Shown here: one piece after another, positions 31,951 through 34,829 of the stretch
Layout of the letters: each line of letters starts with the position of its first letter
How positions within the stretch are numbered: the first letter of the stretch is position 1
Source of the DNA: Bacillota bacterium
Lineage (GTDB): Bacteria; Bacillota; Bacilli; Paenibacillales; Paenibacillaceae
Length of the DNA stretch: 34,829 nt
Direction of reading: 5' to 3'
NCBI GenBank assembly: GCA_023460795.1
Contig: JAEWPC010000023.1
Location: forward strand, 1-34,829
Position numbers and translations under genes: made by a program
The notes under the pieces: model-generated
Database searches by the model: none
Told to the model about the DNA's origin: nothing
What the model saw: the letters and a program-made list of their open reading frames with translations, nothing else

Positions 31951-32175
31951 TTAAATCTTCAGCTCCCCGAGCTTGATCAGCTCGACAACCGCTTGCGAAC
32001 GACCTTTGACATTCAGCTTTTGCATCACATTTGAGATATGGTTTCGGACCGTTTTCTCGCTGATAAACAACTGCTGTGCAATGTCACGAGTCGTCTTGTC
32101 CTGCACAAGCAGTTCAAAGACTTCGCGTTCCCGAATGGTTAGGAGAAACTTGCTTTTATGGTCGCTGCCTTTCAA
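31951..32175 (-). CDS. gerE: GerE, late mother-cell transcription factor
   Basis: A 74-residue single-domain LuxR-type regulator, the same length as B. subtilis GerE and very similar through LLTIREREVFELLVQDKTTRDIAQQLFISEKTVRNHISNVMQKLNVKGRSQAVVEL. GerE activates and represses SigK-dependent spore coat genes in the mother cell. The start is a TTG at 32175, with GGAGGGG 9 bases upstream, reading MKGSDHKSKFLLT in line with the known N-terminus. A SigK-type promoter lies upstream, which agrees with its known control. Confidence 0.96.
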   Translation of the reverse strand: MKGSDHKSKFLLTIREREVFELLVQDKTTRDIAQQLFISEKTVRNHISNVMQKLNVKGRSQAVVELIKLGELKI

Positions 32176-32238
32176 CGTGTGTCACCCCTCCTTGCCCGGG
32201 AATGTAGTGAATACAAGGTATAGGGATACAGTCAACTT

Positions 32239-32266
32239 TATCATATGAAAGGGCTTTTCGGTCGGT
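32239..32266 (-). promoter_or_regulatory. SigK-type promoter of gerE
   Basis: On the minus strand ACC (32266-32264) and CATATGATA (32247-32239) are 16 bases apart, matching the SigK pattern of AC and CATAnnnTA. The gerE TTG is about 64 bases past the -10. A second, SigA-like pair TTGACT/TATTCA with 16-base spacing (32235-32208) lies closer to the gene. Confidence 0.65.
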
Positions 32267-32328
32267 GCGGCGGACGTGGAAAATGGGCGGTCTAAAATAC
32301 GCATAGGCGACATAACGCGGCGGAACGC

Positions 32329-32363
32329 AAAAAAGCCGATCCATCGCATGGATGGATCGGCTT
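32329..32363 (-). terminator. Terminator of the spore lipoprotein gene
   Basis: AAGCCGATCCATC (32333-32345) and GATGGATCGGCTT (32351-32363) form a perfect 13-base stem with a 5-base loop. On the minus strand it runs into TTTTTTGCG. It lies 13 bases past the stop codon. Confidence 0.9.
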
Positions 32364-32376
32364 GTCCGTGGTTCGA

Positions 32377-32982
32377 TCAACGCGGACTGCGGCTCGATTC
32401 GGCAGGGAAAATCCGCTCGACTAGCGCGTTGAACTCCGATAGGAAGCCTTGGATCGGATGGCCGTTGCGCGTCTCCTCCGCGAAGTTCCGCATGCGGCTC
32501 GCGAAATCGGGGTTCGCGGACACGTAGACGTTCTGCGTGGAGGAAGACATCGATTTGACGTGGTCGGCGATCTTCGTCTTCAGCGTATTGGACAACCCCG
32601 TGCCATGAACGTGTCCGCCGGTCTTCTTGTTCTGCGTTACGGCGACGTAGGCGTTGCGTTCCGTCATGACGACGTAAGCCGAGTCGATCTCGGGCATGGC
32701 CGCCAGATGACTTGCGACTGCATCGCTCATCTGCAAATGGGAATTGCCATGCAGGCCGACAACGTTATTGTTAATCCTCTGACTGCCGTTGATCCGGTTC
32801 TTCTCGTTCTGCTGATCGTTCGCGAACCGCGATTTCATCGTGCCGTTGCCGAGAATCCGCTCGGTCCTGCCGGAGTTCGGCCTAATGTTCTTGTTGCCGA
32901 CATCGCCGGTATTCTGCATGCAACCCGTAACCATCAACGCGGTCGAAAGCAGCATCGTGCCTATGATCATTCGTCTGCGCAT
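32377..32982 (-). CDS. YhcN/YlaJ-type sporulation lipoprotein
   Basis: A 201-residue lipoprotein. The signal peptide MRRRMIIGTMLLSTALMVTGC ends in a VTGC lipobox at about residue 20, so the mature protein would be lipid-anchored. After an Asn/Arg-rich linker (about 22-75), the C-terminal domain has the YhcN/YlaJ pattern DAVASHLAAMPEIDSAYVVMTERNAYVAVTQ at about 88-118 and ends ...FLSEFNALVERIFPA. Proteins of this family sit in the forespore or inner spore membrane and affect germination or outgrowth. The start is the ATG at 32982 with GGGGG 8 bases upstream. No clear SigG promoter was found in the short upstream spacer. Confidence 0.88.
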   Translation of the reverse strand: MRRRMIIGTMLLSTALMVTGCMQNTGDVGNKNIRPNSGRTERILGNGTMKSRFANDQQNEKNRINGSQRINNNVVGLHGNSHLQMSDAVASHLAAMPEIDSAYVVMTERNAYVAVTQNKKTGGHVHGTGLSNTLKTKIADHVKSMSSSTQNVYVSANPDFASRMRNFAEETRNGHPIQGFLSEFNALVERIFPAESSRSPR

Positions 32983-33075
32983 TGCTGAATCCCCCTCTGG
33001 ATGTGCTAGGCATCTGCCATTACACGTTAAGATTCGCAATCGGGCGATTCGGTATGCATGGACGTTAACGATTCC

Positions 33076-33810
33076 TTACCACGGAACAGGACCATCCTCG
33101 TTGAAGAACGCGCCGGTCGGACCGTCTGGAGGGAGAGTGGCCAACCGCACGGCCGCGAACGCCCCTTGGGCCGGACTTCTCGAACCGGCGTGGCCGGTCA
33201 TATCCGTCGCGCAATAACCCGGATCGGCCGAATTGACTTTGATCGGGGAGTTCCTTAATTCATTCGCGAAAAATACCGTTAGAGCGTTAACCGCCGTCTT
33301 GGAGGAGTTATACCCGAGCACTAAGAAAGAAGCGAGCTCGAAGCCGGGGTCGCTGTTCAGAGTCAGCGAGCCCAAGGAGCTGGACATGTTGACGATCCGA
33401 CCGCCCTCGGATTTCCGCAGCAAAGGCAGCATCGTCCGAGTCGTCCGGAATACGCCGAATACGTTCGTATCGTATACTTGCAGCAAAGTGGCTACGTCGT
33501 TCTCGCTCGGCGGCTTCTCCTGCAGGAATATGCCCGCGTTGTTCACGAGAATATCCAGCTTTCCGTACTTGCCTTCGATATACCCGGCCGCCCGGTCGAT
33601 CGATTGATGATCGAGGACGTCCAGCCTTACGTGTTCGGCATGGATGCCTTCCGCCCGCAATTGGCTTGCTGCCTCGTGGCCTCGCGCCTCATCCCTTGCT
33701 CCGAGCAACACCGTAATGCCCTGCTGACCAAGCTGCCTAGCGATTTCCAAGCCGATGCCTTTATTCGCTCCGGTGACTAAAGCGATACGTTCGAATCCAG
33801 CCATGTTCAT
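33076..33810 (-). CDS. Short-chain dehydrogenase/reductase (carbonyl reductase-like)
   Basis: A 244-residue classical SDR, distinct from the one at 31079. It shows TGANKGIG at residues 11-18, NNAG near 88-91, the catalytic serine in MSSSLGSL near 140, YNSSK near 175-179 with the Tyr and Lys, and the DPGYCATDMTGH motif. NANKGIG-type enzymes reduce carbonyls with NADPH; the substrate is unknown. Two starts are possible: the ATG at 33810 (4 bases after GGAGG) and that at 33804 (10 bases). It follows the SRPBCC gene by 123 bases on the same strand. Confidence 0.9.
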   Translation of the reverse strand: MNMAGFERIALVTGANKGIGLEIARQLGQQGITVLLGARDEARGHEAASQLRAEGIHAEHVRLDVLDHQSIDRAAGYIEGKYGKLDILVNNAGIFLQEKPPSENDVATLLQVYDTNVFGVFRTTRTMLPLLRKSEGGRIVNMSSSLGSLTLNSDPGFELASFLVLGYNSSKTAVNALTVFFANELRNSPIKVNSADPGYCATDMTGHAGSRSPAQGAFAAVRLATLPPDGPTGAFFNEDGPVPW

Positions 33811-33907
33811 TCGACCTCCGCTGCCGCGTAATTTGCCGTTTCTGAGCAGATTCACTATGATTCCGTTGACAGATCAACCTCATTTAACCACCTTAATTGT
33901 CATCGCG

Positions 33908-33935
33908 GACAGTGACCCCGGTCACCATAACTGTC
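33908..33935. other. Palindrome after the SRPBCC gene
   Basis: GTGACC-CC-GGTCAC (33912-33925) is a perfect 6-base inverted repeat, with GACAG/CTGTC outer arms (33908-33912 and 33931-33935) reaching the SRPBCC stop codon. It has no T-run. It may be an operator for the following SDR gene or a weak terminator. A second inverted repeat GTTGA-N4-TCAAC lies at 33874-33887. Confidence 0.4.
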
Positions 33936-34437
33936 ACGATAATGTCATGGCTTCGGCGCCCGCCTTATATCCTTGCTTCGCGTCGGCTTCGGCCACTTTC
34001 TTTAACAGCTTCAAGCTTTGCTCCGTCGTTTTCACTAGATAAGACTGGTACATAAATCGGTCAGCGAGTCGTCCAAGCCAGGTGTCTTTGGGAGTGAAAT
34101 TCTGCGTTGCCCGGAACCGGCACCGCGAATCTCCTAGCTCCTCGTATTTCCAAGTGCCCCCGCCTTTGACGAAAGGCATTCCCTTGGAACCGACCAGTAC
34201 GACGGCGCATTTGCTGCCCGGTTCGAAGGCGACCGTCTCCAGATCGAAGTAGAACGGTCTGCCCCACGCCGTACCGATCGTTCGCATAATCGTTCCTTTC
34301 CGCTGCGTCTCCGCGTTGAGCAGCTCCACCCGCTTCACCCGGCCGTCCCACTCCGGCCTGCGTTCCGCGCTTTGCGTGAGCGCCCATACGAGCTCGATCG
34401 GGGCATCGATCTCGATGGACGTATCGTATCTTGCCAT
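33934..34437 (-). CDS. SRPBCC family protein (START-like fold)
   Basis: A 167-residue protein of the SRPBCC/polyketide cyclase superfamily, helix-grip folds that bind hydrophobic ligands. The opening MARYDTSIEIDAPIELVWALTQSAERRPEWDGRVKRVELL is the usual beta-strand, helix and RPEWD-type turn, and the long C-terminal helix is SYLVKTTEQSLKLLKKVAEADAKQ. Ligand and role are unknown. The start is the ATG at 34437 with GGGAG 9 bases upstream; the frame continues 76 codons upstream, but that part is not protein-like and crosses a terminator. It may pair functionally with the SDR downstream. Confidence 0.85.
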   Translation of the reverse strand: MARYDTSIEIDAPIELVWALTQSAERRPEWDGRVKRVELLNAETQRKGTIMRTIGTAWGRPFYFDLETVAFEPGSKCAVVLVGSKGMPFVKGGGTWKYEELGDSRCRFRATQNFTPKDTWLGRLADRFMYQSYLVKTTEQSLKLLKKVAEADAKQGYKAGAEAMTLS

Positions 34438-34566
34438 GCGTAACAACTCCCTCTTCCTCTGATTGTGACTTAATATATCACCTGTTAAGGAAGCGTCCCA
34501 TTCTACGAAAGTAGAAGGTTCGGTAGACTTTCGTCGATTTCCGCGAAGGTTGCGTTCGGCGTGTTC

Positions 34567-34605
34567 GTTCGGATTGTCCGAACAAAAAAGACGCCAGACG
34601 GCGTC
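34567..34605 (-). terminator. Tandem hairpins, minus-strand terminator
   Basis: GACGCC-N4-GGCGTC (34590-34605) is followed on the minus strand by TTTTTTG, a classic terminator. A second stem GTTCGG-N5-CCGAAC (34567-34583) comes next. It should end a minus-strand transcript arriving from the right edge of the window. A TTCTAC-GAAA-GTAGAA hairpin with a GNRA-type loop lies at 34501-34516. Confidence 0.7.
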
Positions 34606-34684
34606 CTTTGAATGGCGGTATTTGATATTCGTTGGTGTCGGCGATGGTTTCTGTTCAAATAACAACGATTTGCACTTAATTTGT

Positions 34685-34822
34685 CTATCCTGGCGTCACC
34701 TGGGTAGCGTCAAGAAGTTTGTGTAAGTAAGGTATTCCATTGGTTACGCAGATATTGTCTTCGTATTCTTGGAGGACGAAGACCAAGCGAAGGGGCGGGA
34801 ATTTTACTCCTCCGGTTGCGGT
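34685..34822 (-). CDS. Possible small or partial reading frame at the right edge
   Basis: An open minus-strand frame of 45 codons between an in-frame stop at 34823-34825 and the TAG at 34685-34687. It reads ...LVFVLQEYEDNICVTNG followed by IPYLHKLLDATQVTPG. A GGAGGAG lies near its upstream end, but no start codon is well placed after it; a TTG at 34796 is possible and would give 33 residues. A good minus-strand terminator lies 80 bases beyond, which supports something being transcribed here. I do not recognise the product. Confidence 0.25.
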   Translation of the reverse strand, partial: TATGGVKFPPLRLVFVLQEYEDNICVTNGIPYLHKLLDATQVTPG

Positions 34823-34829
34823 TCACGCG

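Noticed and set aside
32156..32380. 74-codon frame upstream of gerE
   Set aside because: It overlaps the gerE promoter and the lipoprotein gene's terminator, has no ribosome site and no recognisable features.
1..34829. tRNA, rRNA, riboswitch or transposase genes
   Set aside because: I looked for cloverleaf sequences, conserved leader motifs and IS-type frames with terminal repeats and found none that hold up; a covariance-model scan would be needed to exclude small RNAs.

Overview
The window looks like chromosome from a spore-forming member of the Paenibacillaceae (Paenibacillus/Cohnella-like). It has moderately high GC, strong GGAGG ribosome sites, spore genes (ytrH, ytrI, ytvI, gerE, a YhcN/YlaJ-type lipoprotein) and a gene order close to the Bacillus subtilis dnaE-acc-pyk-citZ-icd-mdh neighbourhood. 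Genus is inferred from gene content and order only. No rRNA, tRNA, transposase or CRISPR array was found.

Layout. 1-352: intergenic with four short hairpin repeats. 353-3241 (minus): glycerate kinase, an MFS transporter and a small four-helix membrane protein. 3390-7271 (minus): TCA genes citZ, icd, mdh, with a hairpin-rich 391-base gap between icd and mdh. 7566-11190: convergent ppx (plus) and ppk (minus), the polyphosphate module; ppk has a well-formed candidate PhoP box. 11329-15618: ytvI (plus), then on the minus strand an acyl-CoA thioesterase, arsR, sulP and fxsA. 15704-19596 (minus): a small conserved protein, accD, accA and pyk. 19812-20092: a 50/51-base tandem array. 20102-24567 (minus): esterase and dnaE. 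24748-25999 (plus): ytrH, ytrI, ytpI. 26001-30039 (minus): YtoI-like CBS regulator, a membrane protein and an ABC exporter. 30131-30612: a 50-base tandem array. 30703-34437 (minus): orphan LuxR-type HTH, SDR, gerE, spore lipoprotein, second SDR and an SRPBCC protein. The right edge may hold one small unrecognised reading frame.

How it works together. The core supplies pyruvate kinase, acetyl-CoA carboxyltransferase and citrate-to-oxaloacetate enzymes, as in B. subtilis. Compared with that layout, pfkA is missing between accA and pyk, nrnA is missing between ytrI and ytpI, malS/ytsJ is missing between accD and dnaE, and phoPR/polA do not follow mdh. The polyphosphate pair and the arsR-sulP pair are extra.

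Most interesting signals: (1) a four-repeat, exactly 11-base-phased PhoP-box-like element at the ppk promoter; (2) ppx and ppk each appear to carry the other's transcription terminator inside their coding 3' ends; (3) three sequence-unrelated repeat arrays sharing a 50-51 base period; (4) a hairpin enclosing the ytrH ribosome site; (5) three convergent gene pairs separated by only 1-7 bases; (6) a cysteine-free ArsR regulator with clear operators at sulP and at its own promoter. I did not find an obviously new multi-gene defence or biosynthetic system; the repeat arrays are the best candidate for something undescribed.
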